This document shows, piece by piece, positions 46,201-59,061 of a DNA stretch of 64,000 bases. The stretch's first letter is position 1. The number at the start of each line of letters is the position of its first letter. The notes below the pieces were generated by a model, which saw only the letters and a program-made list of their open reading frames with translations, ran no database searches and was not told the origin of the DNA. The stretch comes from Diphasiastrum complanatum. Its lineage: Eukaryota > Streptophyta > Lycopodiopsida > Lycopodiales > Lycopodiaceae. The position numbers were made by a program, and so were the translations under genes. Location of the stretch: positions 26,383,039 through 26,447,038 of the forward strand of contig CM055097.1 in the NCBI GenBank assembly GCA_029204225.1. Direction: 5' to 3'.

Positions 46201-49200
46201 GCCTGAACTACTTTATACCTCGACAATATCATCTTCTCCCACCGCACTAAATGGGAGGATTGTTGCACCATGCCGAGCTGCCATTCGAACAAACTCTGGG
46301 TCTTTTGGCCAGAAGAGCTTGTACTCTTCTCCCTGTCAGGACGAGGGTATCAGTCCACAAAAATAAACTTCACAAATTAATTTCATTCTTGACAATTAGC
46401 ACCATCAAGCAGTGATTTAAAGGAGTTGCGCAAGTTTTATTGGAAGTCGCACTATAAATAAAATCGGTAAAATGGAAAACCTTCATATGCAGAGCTTCAC
46501 GAGCACCTCCTGGATAAAGCAGAGCAGACTGCTTTCTAGAAAGAACCTTGAAAAGGTTTTTCCCAGAAACAGGTACAGCTCCAAAGAGTCCTAGTAGGTC
46601 GTTGAAACCTGTGTCCGATATTTGTTCTCCGAATCTGGGTTGGAAAAGATAAGGATGGGCAATTCCACGAATGAGTTGGTTGCGCTCCCTTAAAAACTGT
46701 ATGGGAATGAGGCTGATCTCTAAACCCATGAGCATATGATTTCCGACTAGCAATAGTGGTTGTTCCCGAGGGATTGCTGAGAGACCCTGCTGCACCAGAC
46801 CATTTTGATGTGTTGAGAAGAAGACCGGGCTAGTTATCTCACGATAAATCCTGAATAGGCCTCCAGCATCAATGTTCAAGTTAACAAACAAAAGAACATA
46901 AGAGCCAAATTTTTTAACCATATTGAAAATTTTCTGAGGCAAGAGTACATAAGCCAGTGACAAGGAAGATGCAAATTTACCAAGGTTAGATCGATCCATC
47001 AATAGGAGAATCAATCCAAAGCAAAATTAGCACAGATGTTTTTATGGAAAAAAAAAGCCATTTTGAGAAAAGGGTGTCAATTTTTATTATTTTGAGATCA
47101 GAAATGGAAAGCTATTAACAAACATTGAAGTGGGAGGAATGAATTTGTCTTCTTTGTATACTGTAAGAGAGGAGAAGTTAAAACGAACTTAAACGAACCA
47201 ATAACATCTTTTTCATTTTAGCAGCATACAAATCGTCGAGAGGAGTTCAAAGAACGTTCTGACACCAACTGCATTATTTTCTTCATCAAGAGGCTCTAAG
47301 AATGAATGAAAATTTCACCATCAAAGCTCACATGAAGCGTAGATTTCCCCGACTCTGCTAGTTGGATAGATGGATAGATGGCATCACTGATTTCCTTTTT
47401 GGTCTTAAGTCGATACATCAATTTTTAACATTATTATTGATTCTGCATTGACCTCATACACCATTGGTCTCAGTAACGTTAATAACTTGTACCTCTATCC
47501 ACGAGAGCTATGTTGAATCAACCACATTCTTTGTCATGTGAGGCAGGAGGTCCAAGCAGTAAGCTTCAACAAGACTCTTGATTTGTAGGATACCAGGATT
47601 GTGACTCGAGAGTAAAGCATCAAATCACTGTGTTAAGTAGGAATGGACTACTTTTGAAACAAGGAAGAGCGTGTGAGAAGGATCGAGATTATTTGAAAGC
47701 TTAATCAATTGCAGTGTCACATGTGGGATCCTAGTGTCATGTATCTTGTACTACAAAGAGCATATGACTAAGAGATTGAAGTACTTCTTTGGCAAATATA
47801 GAATGTTTCACAAAGGCATATGTATTGACATATTAAGGGAACATTATTAAGGGATAAGCATTTATGTGGATCTTGTCTATTCCTAGGACAAAAAGAAAAA
47901 CTCTCATGCTGAATTGGCCCACTATTATGACATCACTTTTCTGAGAGCCATCAGTCTTATGAAAAATTAATTACTATCATAGAATCAATGAACCGTCAGC
48001 GGTTCACCACGGTTCTGAGAACCGTACAGTGAACCATACGGTTCTTAAATTTTTTTGCCCAGAACCGTGGTGAACCGTGTTGATTAATTAATTTTGTTTT
48101 TTTAGTTTCCCCCCGAAAAATAACCCAAAAATATGCAAAAAAAAGGCCAAAAAAATCTGTGGAAGTCTGTGAATTCTGTGAAATCATCTGTAAAATCTGT
48201 CAATCATCTGTAAATTCATCTGTATCATCTGTGAAATCATCTGTATCATCGATTTATCTATCAAATCATGTGTACATCATGTGAAATCTTTGTCATCTGT
48301 GTCATCTGTGAAATTTGGTATTCACAGATTGCACAGGTGATTTGGTAATTAATTAATTAATTAATTAATTAAATAGAGGAACCGTACCACGGTTCAAGGA
48401 ACAGTGGTACGGTTCCTCCCACGGTTCTGAGAACCGTGGGTTCTATGGGTGCTATCATGACTTGTAAACGTAATTAATTTTTCATAAGACTGATGGGATT
48501 TCCATAAACATACTGTATATGATGGAAATTCTACGATAACTAGAGCTTTAGTATTCAGTCTTCCAAAACTTGGAGACTTTAACTTGCTGAGTAGTACTAT
48601 TCTGACTTCATTCTGTGGTTGGTACAACATATCAACTACTCTAGGGAAGGTAAAATCATGTTCATCCAAAAGACAATATCTTTGGGAAAGATGTCTCAAA
48701 AAGGTGGACATTAGTGCAAAGCACTTTGACACAACATTCCATTCTGATAGGCTAATTGTGTGTATAACGGTCAGCTGGAATCACAGGTTCCAAGCTAAAG
48801 CTGTAGCAAAGCTTGAAAATTTGACGTTTAACTTGTATCTTAACTTCGGAATATTAATGAAGATAGAGTGGTAAAATTGAATGGCAGGACTCTAAAACTA
48901 GCTACTAAGAGATTGCATAAGAGAACATTGCAAATTAAGGTCATCCTAGCGTGGATTAGACCCATGAGTTAATTCTAGGTAGCTTCTAGTGGCTCAAAGT
49001 CAAGTAATATGTGGGAGACTATTTCAAGTGCTGGAAGGATAAACCCATGGCACCTCGCATCCACTGCTAGCTCCTGAAGGAAGTATTGGAAAATCAGAAA
49101 ATTAGGAGATCCAATCCCCCAACTTATGGAGATCTGATCTATAATATGTAGAGAGGAAGTGTGGTGGCCAAGTGTAGGATAGTCCAACATGCAAGTATAT

Positions 49201-52200
49201 TTGAAAAAATGTATGTACATCTGCTAAAAATACTGAAGAAAATTAAATTTTAGAAAACTGGAAACCATAGTTGTCAGGAAACAGGAATGAGGAACATACA
49301 GACCCCAGGACCAGGAACGTTACTTGGGGAGGAATTGTCACATATCACATATAATCATTTTCTGAAAAATATATGTTTTTCAGGAAAAAGTTTGAGCACT
49401 CAAACTACATATGATATGTCTGTGTAGGGAAAAATAGGCTTAGTGAGCGGGTGAATTGGGCCACAAGGGACCAAAACATGGTCCCAAAACTTAAGTTGTA
49501 AGGGGAACCACTTGCGTGTGAAAAATTGGCAAAAATTTAGCTTGGCAATTTCATGTATTCTATGTTTGTGAAGTACATTTCACATGTGTGGAGCATGTTC
49601 CCATATGTGTATAATAGTTTATCATAGCTTTAGGGGTTTCATAAAGTTTTTATGTCAAGCTTCTTTGTGTAGAGTTGTCATAGGGCCAAAATTGGCATAG
49701 ATGGCAAATTGGCAAAATCCACATGTAAAGCCTCTATTGAGCCAAAAGTGAGCTATGATGCAATCTCGAGCTAGAGAGGCATATGAATAGGGTGTTGACA
49801 CTTGTAACAAAGTAATTTGATCACTGATGGAGTCAAAAGTCGGTTTTGGTCAAGGGGTCCAATAAGAATCAAGAGATCTCCAAGAGGGGCCCAATAGGAT
49901 CAAGGAGGCTATGATTAGGGGTCCAATAGCATGCAAGGAGGGATCTCCACAAGCTCTATATGTACTTCTCCTTATGATCATTATGCAAGTTGAGTTTTTG
50001 AGTCAATCTTTGTATGGTGAGACTTGCTTGTTCAATCTTCTCTCTCTACCCGAGTTGAATTAGCTCTATTCTCTCTCTACCCGAGGAGAGGAGCTTAACT
50101 TTACTTAGTTTTTTCAAGAAGCACTTCCTCTCATGTGTATGTACTTTGGTCATCAACAAATGCATCCATCTTTGCCTCTATGCCTTGGTTTTTTGATCTA
50201 GATCTTGGAAATCAATCTAGAATCCATCAACAAGTGCACAAGCTTGCTTAGGAGATCAATCACACACTTTAGGGCATTCCCAAACGTGTGAATTTCACAT
50301 TGCGAACAGTCGAGAATGCATTCCCCTTGCCATGGGAATATTTCCCCACGTTCCCTCATGTTCTTGAGTTGGAGGCCAAGTCGGAATGGGGCTCCCCTGT
50401 TCCCAAAGGGTGAGAATGCAGTCCTTGGCAACTATGTTAAAAACTCAATAGTTCTAACTTTTGATGGTCTACCAGCAAGTTATTAGTAGGATCCTCAAGC
50501 ACCCCTAAACCTTGACTCAACCTAGGCCGACAAGTTTCGAACATGCAATTCAGCCATTTGGCAATACTCAAACACATAGGCATGAAAGACGGGATTTGCT
50601 GACCATTAGACGACATGTCCCTCATGTATTAGACTAAGTGTCCCATAATCCCTTGACATATAAGCTCCTACTTTAGGAGGTCAGTCCACTAGACTAGATT
50701 TCAGTCCAATAGACTCTTTTGTAGAACTAATACATACTGATTAATTACCAGCACTGTGCTTTCGAAGTAGTGACCTTGTATTATCATTCTACAATCTTAC
50801 CACCACAAATTGGTGACCAAGCCATTCTGAAAGTGCATGTTTGCATCTCTAAACACAAAGGATCAAGGATGGATTAGCATACCACATTCCTTTCCTCCTC
50901 AAGCAACATCTTACATGATGTTAAAGTCTAGGTACTGCACACACAAACAGTGTTCAGTCTCCCACGTAGCATCACTGAGAGGTCTTCCATATCATGCAAC
51001 TGGGTACTCATGGGAAAAAGGTTTTCTTGTCAAAGAGAAAGAGTAATCATGTTTATCTTCTAAAGAAGGCATTGTATGCGCTTCAACTAGCTCCAAGGGC
51101 TTGGTACTTGTGCATCAATGAGTAGTTTACCCAAAGAAACTTCACACTAGGCTTCAGATTTATGACAGAAATGATCTTTTAGCTCTAGAAAGCTAGTTAT
51201 GCTGACTTGAGCACTAAGTATGATGAGTTCCTGAATAATCATTGTCCTTTAAATGAGGCCCACCTATTTTTAGATGATTTTTTAATATCATAACTCTAAG
51301 CTGACCAGCCCATATTCTTGTAATTTTATAATTAGGTTGCTCAGCTTCTTAGAGCTTGTTTTATGAAGTATTTTAGGTGTTCGAAAAAAATTTAAGTGGT
51401 TGCAGGACCTCAAGCATTCAATTACCCAAATGACAACGATCAAGTTGTGGGTCTTAAGGGCCCAATTAAGTCTTCATAGCCACAACTACCTATGACTACT
51501 TTCAGGTTCTTGCAATTTTCCATTCTTATCTGTGTCATAGAGACTTCTCAGCCATTATTGACCTATTTAAGACATATTGCATTTTAAATGACTAACACCA
51601 CATTTCTTTGAATTTATTAACTTTTTGACTATAATTAGATTTTAATACATGAAAGTTTTGTCATCATGTTGATGAATTCAAAGATGTTTATGTTTTGTAA
51701 AATGGGATAAGGGATGCTATTAGTCACATAATAATCATCATATGATTGTTTCCAAAGAAGTACTTTTGGATCCTTGAAAATAAACTTCTACTTGACCAAG
51801 TAAATTGGGTAATTAAGTGTAGGGGTTTAATGTAATGCATAACGTCAGTAGCTATAGAGTCAATGGTACTGGAAAATTCTAGAACTTTGAGATCCTAAAA
51901 TTCTTTTTAGCTTCACTAAGAGCATGTAGAAAGAGAGAAAAGTATGGAGGGGGATAGGATATGGAGAAATACCAAAAAACTTATTCCTCCATGTGAACCC
52001 TAGCTCTTCCATTGTACTAGTTTGAATTATTTTCCTGATTTAGCTATAGAAATAAGAAAAAAAGATTTGGCTCAACTTATCTTACACTTTAAAATCGAAC
52101 TTGCACACCTTAATATTTATAATTTAAAACATTAATGAAATCCATGTTTATTTCAATTTTCAAATAGTGACTCAAACATTGTTAAAATTCAGAGCTATAA

Positions 52201-53657
52201 CAATCATTGACAAGTGCAAGAATGGTAAACAATATCCACGATTATGAAAAATACCTGAGATTTTCGCAGACAAGTTCAAACTCCTCTTGAGTTGGAAAAA
52301 TGTAATCTGAAACAATATCATACACTTTCGACTGGCGATAGAGGTTATTGGATTTTATTAAGGTCGCCAAGTTAAGACCCGCCTCCTATCATTTCACACG
52401 AGATAAAGTTAAGCGCAACATCAAGTACCACACAAAGTTAATTACATCAGGAAAAGAACCGTCTTGATTGAAAAAGAGATTGATTAAAATGAGCACAATT
52501 GCTTACCAGTAGAAGAGTATGACCACTATCTTTGAAGATGCGCACTATGCAGTTTTGTAAAAGCTTCTTCAACCTTTTTCCCTCTTCCATGCTTGGCAAC
52601 AATTGATCCTTTCCACTAAAATATTCAACTAAGAGACCTTGTTAAGGAATGGTACATAAAGGGCGTAAGCATGAGTGAAATGCTTGTAGCAAAAGAGATC
52701 GAGTGTAGCAAGAGAATCAAAGTATTTTCTTGTACTTACAAATAACAGAACATGCTCTTTTTTAGGTATATTACCACAACAACCTCTTTTCTTAATATTG
52801 ATACTTTATTTGTATCCCTCTATTCAGATTTTTTCCATATTAAAAGTGTTATGACTTTGTGCTTGCAAAATAGTTGGAGGTGACAATGGACACAAGGCAA
52901 GAGCTTTGTACCTGACTAGCAATAGTACTTGAGCTCTAACGGCATGCAAGCGAGAATTTGTATAAAGTGCTCCTGAGTGCAAAATCTTCAACTTCCATAG
53001 TAGAGTTTCCTTTGGAATCACTTGTGCCAAAATCTGGAATAATGACAAAATGAAAAAACAATTTATTTCATGAGTTGCATAGGAACACTCAAGTTTTGAC
53101 TTGAGGGAAAAAAATGGCCCATGAAATGATCAGCCTTTGTCATTCATGTTAGAAATCAAGGTATTCTTGATCCAAAAGGGTGCGATCTCTCAAGAAATTT
53201 ACTAGCAATGTTTCATGAAAACCACCTTATCTATTTTGTATATTGTTTAGTCCCTCGCATTCAGAGGTTGTGTTAAAACACCGACCGTTGCGAACTACAA
53301 AGCATCAATGTGCATATGAGATTCAAGTTCCCAACATGGAGGCCATATCATAATATTGGTGTTGAGACCAATGCTTTCTTTATCTTTGTAAAGATTTTCA
53401 AGCCTTTTGGTGCCCATAGCATTCTGACTAGCATTTGATATATTTATTGGTCTTGCTAATGTGGCATAATAGTTAGCTTGTCCCATATGCATCCCTTTTT
53501 TGATTGGAAGTTCCAAAAACACGATTATTTCAATTTTCTCATTTTTTAATAACAACACTAGCAAAACCTACCAATTAACTCAATTGAGAGGTAGAGAAGT
53601 CAACTATGAGAAGAAGAATAGTTTAAAAGAAATTGAGGAAACAATAACCCAACAACA

Positions 53658-53713
<56 letters not shown>

Positions 53714-56036
53714 GGGGGGGGGGGGGGGGAGAGAGTGAAACCGGCAAAGTCGGAAGTAGCTCAACAAGGGCATCTGATACTTTTTGAGCTCTATCAAGGG
53801 GAGATGAGTTATTCTTAATCTTTGCAGAGGCCATTCGAATTGGATCACCTGCACACATTAATTATGTTAATGAAAAGTTTTTAATAGAGAAAAAGTTGAC
53901 ATGTAAAACAAGTACTTTCTAGTAGACCTTATTGAAATGGTATCAACAACAATGAAAGTTGAACAAAACATCATCCAACCTAAATAGAAAGAGAATTAGT
54001 TTCATTTATGTAAAATTGTGTGGCTTCTCGATTTTCCTTATATTGTGAATTCTTATCTAAGTAGCAACTATGGAAAATCAAAACGATCATGTTCATGTTC
54101 CTTCTTCTCCTATAACATCCCGCTCAATCACAGTCCGTGCACCCCCTTCTATGCATGTTTCTATGTCTGCTTATCCTTTTCAGTTTTAGGCTTATCCTTC
54201 GCAAGAAGCTAAGGATATCAAGTCACCTCGTTACACGAGCACCTCCCAGCAACACACTGCTGACTTTATCAACCAATGGTTTAGTAAGTGGCAGAGCTAT
54301 TTTGAGTTGTGACGTGCATCTACTAATGAGGTGTGGCACATCAAAAAGGCTACTTACCATTTGACTGATGCTGCAGATAGGTGGTGGCGCAAATTATCGT
54401 GTACCCCAGATTGCCCAATGACTTGGGTCGATTTCTAGCGTGCCTTTCGAGGTTAATTTATTTCGCCCCATGAGCAGTGTGCCGGCAATAATCATCAAAG
54501 ATTGCTTTTCGTCAAGTGTATGCATAGGGTTATCAAGGGATTCTTATGAAGATTTCCAAGGACATTTCAGAGTGGATGCAGGTCCACACGTTTATTTTTG
54601 GCCTGCGAGAAGACTTGCATCCTCATGTGCTGAATGAGGCTTGCAAGAGCCTTGAGCATGCCATTGCAAAGGCCTTGATTTATAAAGAAGGGTCCAAGGG
54701 CAAAGCTCAAATGGAGTCAGCAAGCACGCTTGGTACCCTACCCAGTGCCACGGTTTCAGGAAGACTAGCCCAGCCAGTGGCAATGGCTTCGACACCGGTG
54801 GAGTTAAAGGTGCACCGAGGGGCAAAACACAAGGCAAGGAGGACATGTCGTGCCTCCAATCTTAGCGTGCAAGATAAGAAGAAGGCAGAGACCGAAGGAT
54901 TATGCTACCATTGTCTTGGTAAGCATATCTTTTAAGAGTTCCCTCAATGTAAACGCAGGAAGCTGCATGCATTGCAAGCTCGCGAGGATGAAGATACACC
55001 AGGTGCTACTCCGGCGGATTTGGAGCAGGACAAGTTAGGCAGTGAAGGCAAGTATGAGACTACTCGTAGAAGGCTAATAGATATTTCTATACATAAAGTT
55101 ACTCCTAAGCACGTGTATGCTTTCTTTTTGTTGAAGCTCAAATGGGTTATCATTTAGCACTAATCAGGATGAGGAGATGAGTGGCTAGTCCAACTTGTTG
55201 TAAAGGATTACAAGGGTTAAAGCTATCTTCATGATTTTGACGACAACACAATATGGGGCAAGATTCCAACCAAACCGGATGTGTAAGAGAGTTGACTATG
55301 GAGCTCGTCAAATCTTGTGTTTGTCAAATCTTGTGTTTGTCATAGCACATCAATCAAGGATAACAATTCTCGTCTCAGCCTAGTGGAACAACTTAGTACT
55401 TCTGCTCTTTTTAAATTATAAATCTATAGCTGCAAAAGCTGAGTTTTTGAAACATAGCTCAAAGAATGGTAATTGCTCTACAAAGATAAGAAGCACTCCA
55501 TTAAATTCAATTATGTACACAAAAAACTAAGGAGCTTTGTAAAGCACACAATCAAAATCAAGTCAAGAACCTTACCCATAGTAAAGCTGAGCGCATAAGG
55601 AAAACTTGACATGAATGAGTTCGGAAGCAGGTTTAGCAATGGAAAAATTGGTTGAAGTTGTGAACGTTCGAATGAAGTGGCTGGTTTGCAACCAAAACAC
55701 ACATATCTTTAAGATGTGGCAACCAATGCTTTCAATTCATCAAAAACAAAAATTGATTTTTTTATTTTACATATTTCCTCTACCCAAAAAAGATCAGATG
55801 ATAGACAACAAACTATTACAACAAGATCTAGAAAAAGAACTAGCATTGAGAACATTACCAGGATTAGCTAATATGAGTACAAGATCTATGTTGGGGTTCC
55901 GAGCTGCAAGGGCCAAAGCAAGCATCCCACCAAATGAATCTCCAACAATGTAGAGAGGCTTTGAAGGCTTGTTCTTGTGCTCAACTCTGATAGTTTCCTC
56001 AACAATTTTCAATAATCCTGCAATGTATTTCATAAG

Positions 56037-56119
<83 letters not shown>

Positions 56120-58418
56120 ATTTTCAAGTTGATACTTTTGACTATTTTCTATGAATTGGCGCACATATCACATTGGTATGTGAGTGGTGCTCCATGAATA
56201 GGCTAAGCTCCAATACCACTTTTAAGACTCCATAGCCTTGACCTAACATAAACTCATGTTGAGCAACAATAATGATTTGGAAATCAAACTAACCTCCCAT
56301 CCATAGAGCACAATTTTAATCACCCCCCAGCTGTGGGAGACTATACTTACATATGAGATACTTAACTTAGACAATGACCATGGCAACCCATACTACCATA
56401 TCCCCAACCCACTCATGGAGTTGCCTTGTCTAAGGCTAGAAGCCTAGAGGACTCTCAACCCATCCAAGCATAGAGTGGTCGAATGAGAGTTGACTAAATG
56501 TTCTTCTCCCACTATATATACTCACTCCATTGGCTTGCACATATAGTTAACTACCACTCCCAATGTCCATCACTAATCTCTACTAAAGCCTAACTCCAAT
56601 TTAACTCAAATCCAAACTATCACTTGATATTGAGTTGTCATTGAGTCAACTACCAATTAGTACCTGACGTCATTGAGCTTCCCTAACCCAAGGTTATAGT
56701 CAAACCAACGAGGGTAATAGAAGGTGAAGGGAGTGAAGGTTAAGGGGAAGGCGAAGAGGAGAAGGGCAAGGAGAACGAAGGATGAAATATTTTAATTTAG
56801 ATTTAAGAAATTCTGATTTTCTGTTTCTGGCTGATTCAGAATTATATTGAATCAGAGAACTGGGCAATTCAAGTCGATCTATTATGGAATTTTAATCAAT
56901 AGGAAATAGTAATCGCATCAAAGGTTATTATCATACTTCCACTACAAACACAACATTTTATCTTCCGATTCATAAATCTAAAGTTTATATGTTTCTGAGC
57001 ATTAAAGTTTTAACTTTTAGCACCTTAACAGGCAAACAATGATCCAGTAACAAAGATTCTGAAATTCTCTTGATTAAGTAAACATCTCAGGATAGTATAG
57101 CATAAGTATGCACGCTCAACTGTCTTGGAAAGAGCAGAACGAAGAAATGAAATGAACACATCAAAGAATCACTAATCACGGAAACTTATCGCATTATCGC
57201 TAGCAACGAAGAAGCTCATTAACTAGCTGCAGTTATGAACTCATTAGTACATGTGCTTAATGTGGGTTAGGCTTCAATGTTTTAACAGAATTCACACCAC
57301 TAGCAGCTACGTTGTCATGTTTTGTCTCTGAATCTCAGATCCAGTATCATCCAAACTAATACTTATAGACTCTTGATTCTGACCATCTTAAGGTACTCTT
57401 TTTCATAAGGAAAGGGTGGTTGTGGAACACATGGAAAATAGAAGCATAACGCAGAATGAAAATCAAAGCTGAACCAGAAAAGAAATCACCAATGACGGAA
57501 AATCAAAACTTTGTTTCTTGGATTTCGTTGCTTACTTATGTACAGATCTCTTGCACTTTGTTTCTCACGAGACATTCTTATTAAGACTAGAATGACAAAG
57601 ATGTCCACACACCACATCTCCACTTCTAACGGGCCACGTAACGACACTTGCTACTTTGTGTAGTGTGGCTCGATCACTTATAGTCTTATTCTCCGCTTTG
57701 CCCTAAAGAAAATTATGAAACAAATTTAAGAGAGCAATGTTTCTGAGAACAGCTACGCCCTGTACAAAACACTTGGAACCTCGACGTCAAACCCCTTAGA
57801 GGCATGCAATCTACCTTCAAAAGGAGTTCGATCCATGACCGGAATGTGCAAGCAGCGAACCTCAAACATCCTGCAAACTCAGCAACCCAGTAAAAGATGA
57901 ACTAAATTCAAAATTTAGCTCGTTGGGATTAGATTGACAAGATTCGGAATTGCACACCTGGACGGCAACGTTCACTTGGGAAGCTTCTCAGGCAGCAATA
58001 GATATTGCACAATTAATGGACGCTGGTCTATAGAACTTGAAGAGTACAATCTAATTTCTAAATTTTTTTTCAGCAAGCGGTAATGAAAGAAGCATTTCCA
58101 ACTCCTAGGCCTTCCCAGGCACCACTGCATTGTGTCTACACTTTGAGTTTGTATGGAGATCAGTACGGGCATTATGTAAACTCTATCAAAAAAACCAAGT
58201 TTACACTGGTAAGCTTGAAAACATCGTACCTCCCAAGATTTTTCTGGTGAAGGATAAGTCCAAGCCCTGTTGAATCCAACCCTGGGCATGTTTAACAGAC
58301 GTAAGAGTTCAATTACCAATCCACAAACATCCTGGTGCTGCCTGCTAAACTTTTTAGTGGACAGCAAAGGACTAGTAACGAATATGGAAATAAAAATTCT
58401 CTCTCCGAAAATGCGTGC

Positions 58419-58474
<56 letters not shown>

Positions 58475-59061
58475 CCACCTGGAAGGAAGAACAACGAAGG
58501 AGCATTTCTAGGAGGGGAGCCAGCCTCAAGGGGGCAAAACCAGCGGGGAGGACCATTGTCAGGCTTCAGAAATTCAGGCACCTGTTTCATGTAATCCAGC
58601 ACGCTGCGCGGCTTCTCTTTTTCATCCTCCAAATCAGAGGCGGTATGAGAAGCTGCTGCAGGTTCCTCAGTCTTCACAGCTCCATTTCCTTCCAAACGTG
58701 GTGCTTCCAGAGGATTGAATTTGTCTCCTGTGGTGGGAACGTCGATGTTTAGCACTGATGAGATGACGTCACCAGTTGTTCGTTGTGACGAAGAATCAGA
58801 TGAGCTACTCGCCAGGATTGTGCTGATCTTGTACAAGGGGGAAAAGAATGAAGTCGCTCTTGAAGAAAGGCAAATAGAGCCTGTGTCAAAATATGGTACT
58901 GTTGAATTGCGAAAAATCTTTTTGTTATCAGAAAAACAAACAAGTTTCTGTGTGGATTTTGATATGCTCCCATTCGGAGACGGGAGCGGTGCATTGAGCT
59001 TCCCATTGCAGACCCCTACGTTTAAATGATGCATCAGAGGTTCCGGCCTTATAGCTGGCAT
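40220..59061 (-). CDS. PES: Phytyl ester synthase-like acyltransferase, chloroplastic (14 exons, complete)
   Basis: Coding exons on the minus strand: 59061-58479, 58281-58230, 57870-57815, 56017-55859, 55680-55576, 53848-53742, 53033-52912, 52615-52507, 52385-52255, 46850-46481, 46332-46219, 45023-44947, 44755-44646, 40410-40220. All introns are GT-AG, the phases join, and the total is 2286 nt (761 codons plus TAA). Residues 1-90 are Ser-rich and transit-peptide-like. An alpha/beta-hydrolase part follows from PPRWFCPLEAG, with elbow GDSFGG (Ser about 258), SGKDQLLPS (Asp about 398) and DSGHTLLL (His about 427). The acyltransferase part has VGNHMLMGLE (His about 513), LLYPGGAREALHMKGEEYKL (about 585-604) and GPKIPGRLYILFGRP. 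The C-terminus has a DPYR motif, as in Arabidopsis PES1/PES2. Known family role: moving acyl groups onto phytol and diacylglycerol in plastoglobules during chlorophyll breakdown; the tomato relative PYP1 makes xanthophyll esters. Start: ATG 59061; a TTG just upstream is not used. Substrate is inferred only from family. Confidence 0.93.
42335..42940. mobile_element. 606-bp TIR element with GGATC-type hairpin words, in intron 13
   Basis: CAGAGTTGCAG (42335-42345) is mirrored exactly by CTGCAACTCTG (42930-42940). Inside the left end are GCGGATCACGATCCGC and ATTCCGGATCACGCGATCC; inside the right end is TTCCGGATCGCGTTCCGGAA. All are self-complementary or nearly so. The right part also carries the inverted GCAATATGGGTATCAGAT-like module (about 42839-42857) and GGGAAACCCTAATTGGAT, matching 12240-12425. 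No target duplication is clear. It lies in intron 13 of the acyltransferase gene, far from the splice sites. Confidence 0.7.
47948..48496. mobile_element. ACGGTTCTGAGAACCGT hairpin element inside a 27-bp inverted repeat, intron 9
   Basis: An exact 27-bp inverted repeat (47948-47974 and 48470-48496) encloses an inner element of about 470 bp. Its ends are CATAGAATC (47978-47986) and GGTTCTATG (48439-48447), 8 of 9 matched. Just inside both ends are words of the ACGGTTCTGAGAACCGT and CCACGGTTC type. The middle holds repeated ATCTGTNNAATCATCTGT and ATTAATTAATT tracts (48170-48375). No coding frame. The layout resembles the elements at 18895 and 42335 but uses a different hairpin word. Confidence 0.65.
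49266..50436. mobile_element. 1171-bp TIR element with GGAATG/CATTCC words, intron 9
   Basis: CATAGTTGTCAGGA (49266) is mirrored by TCCTTGGCAACTATG (ending 50436) with two differences. The right subterminal part has GAATGCATTCCCCTTG, CCATGGGAATATTTCCCC and GGAATGGGGCTCCCC; the left has CCAGGACCAGGAACG. The body (49350-50280) has no meaningful frame. The outer end matches that of the 18895 element for the first eight bases. A target duplication is not clear. Confidence 0.55.
53661..53734. repeat. (GT) plus poly-G tract next to the exon 6 donor
   Basis: GT repeats (about 53661-53710) run into a guanine run (about 53709-53729) and AGAGAG. On the gene strand this is poly-C and CA, starting about 12 bp inside intron 6 after the donor GTTTCACTC. 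Confidence 0.9.
54069..55160 (+). pseudogene. Gypsy gag fragment in intron 5 (antisense to the gene)
   Basis: Plus strand, from ATG 54069: a Pro/Ser-rich start, then TADFINQWFSKWQSYFEL (about 54255-54308), a stop, then KKATYHLTDAADRWWRKL (about 54345-54398), a typical Retrotrans_gag signature. After further breaks the frame 54546-54935 reads FGLREDLHPHVLNEACKSLE and a Lys-rich region, then a CCHC knuckle with an internal stop (CYHCLGKHIF). A 60-codon frame follows (54972-55157). Protease and pol are absent. At least four stops or frameshifts show decay. Confidence 0.8.
56041..56116. repeat. (CT)38 microsatellite beside the exon 4 acceptor
   Basis: About 76 bp of CT on the plus strand, GA on the gene strand. 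It ends only about 23 nt before the acceptor TTGCAG of exon 4. Confidence 0.95.
58421..58469. repeat. (GT)24 microsatellite beside the exon 1 donor
   Basis: About 49 bp of GT on the plus strand, CA on the gene strand, starting 8-10 bp inside intron 1. Open frames across it continue exon 1 artificially (His-Thr repeats). Confidence 0.95.

Noticed and set aside
57972-58556. 194-codon minus-strand frame overlapping PES exon 1, intron 1 and exon 2
   Set aside because: It runs through the CA microsatellite and both splice sites in the wrong frame; the spliced model explains the region.
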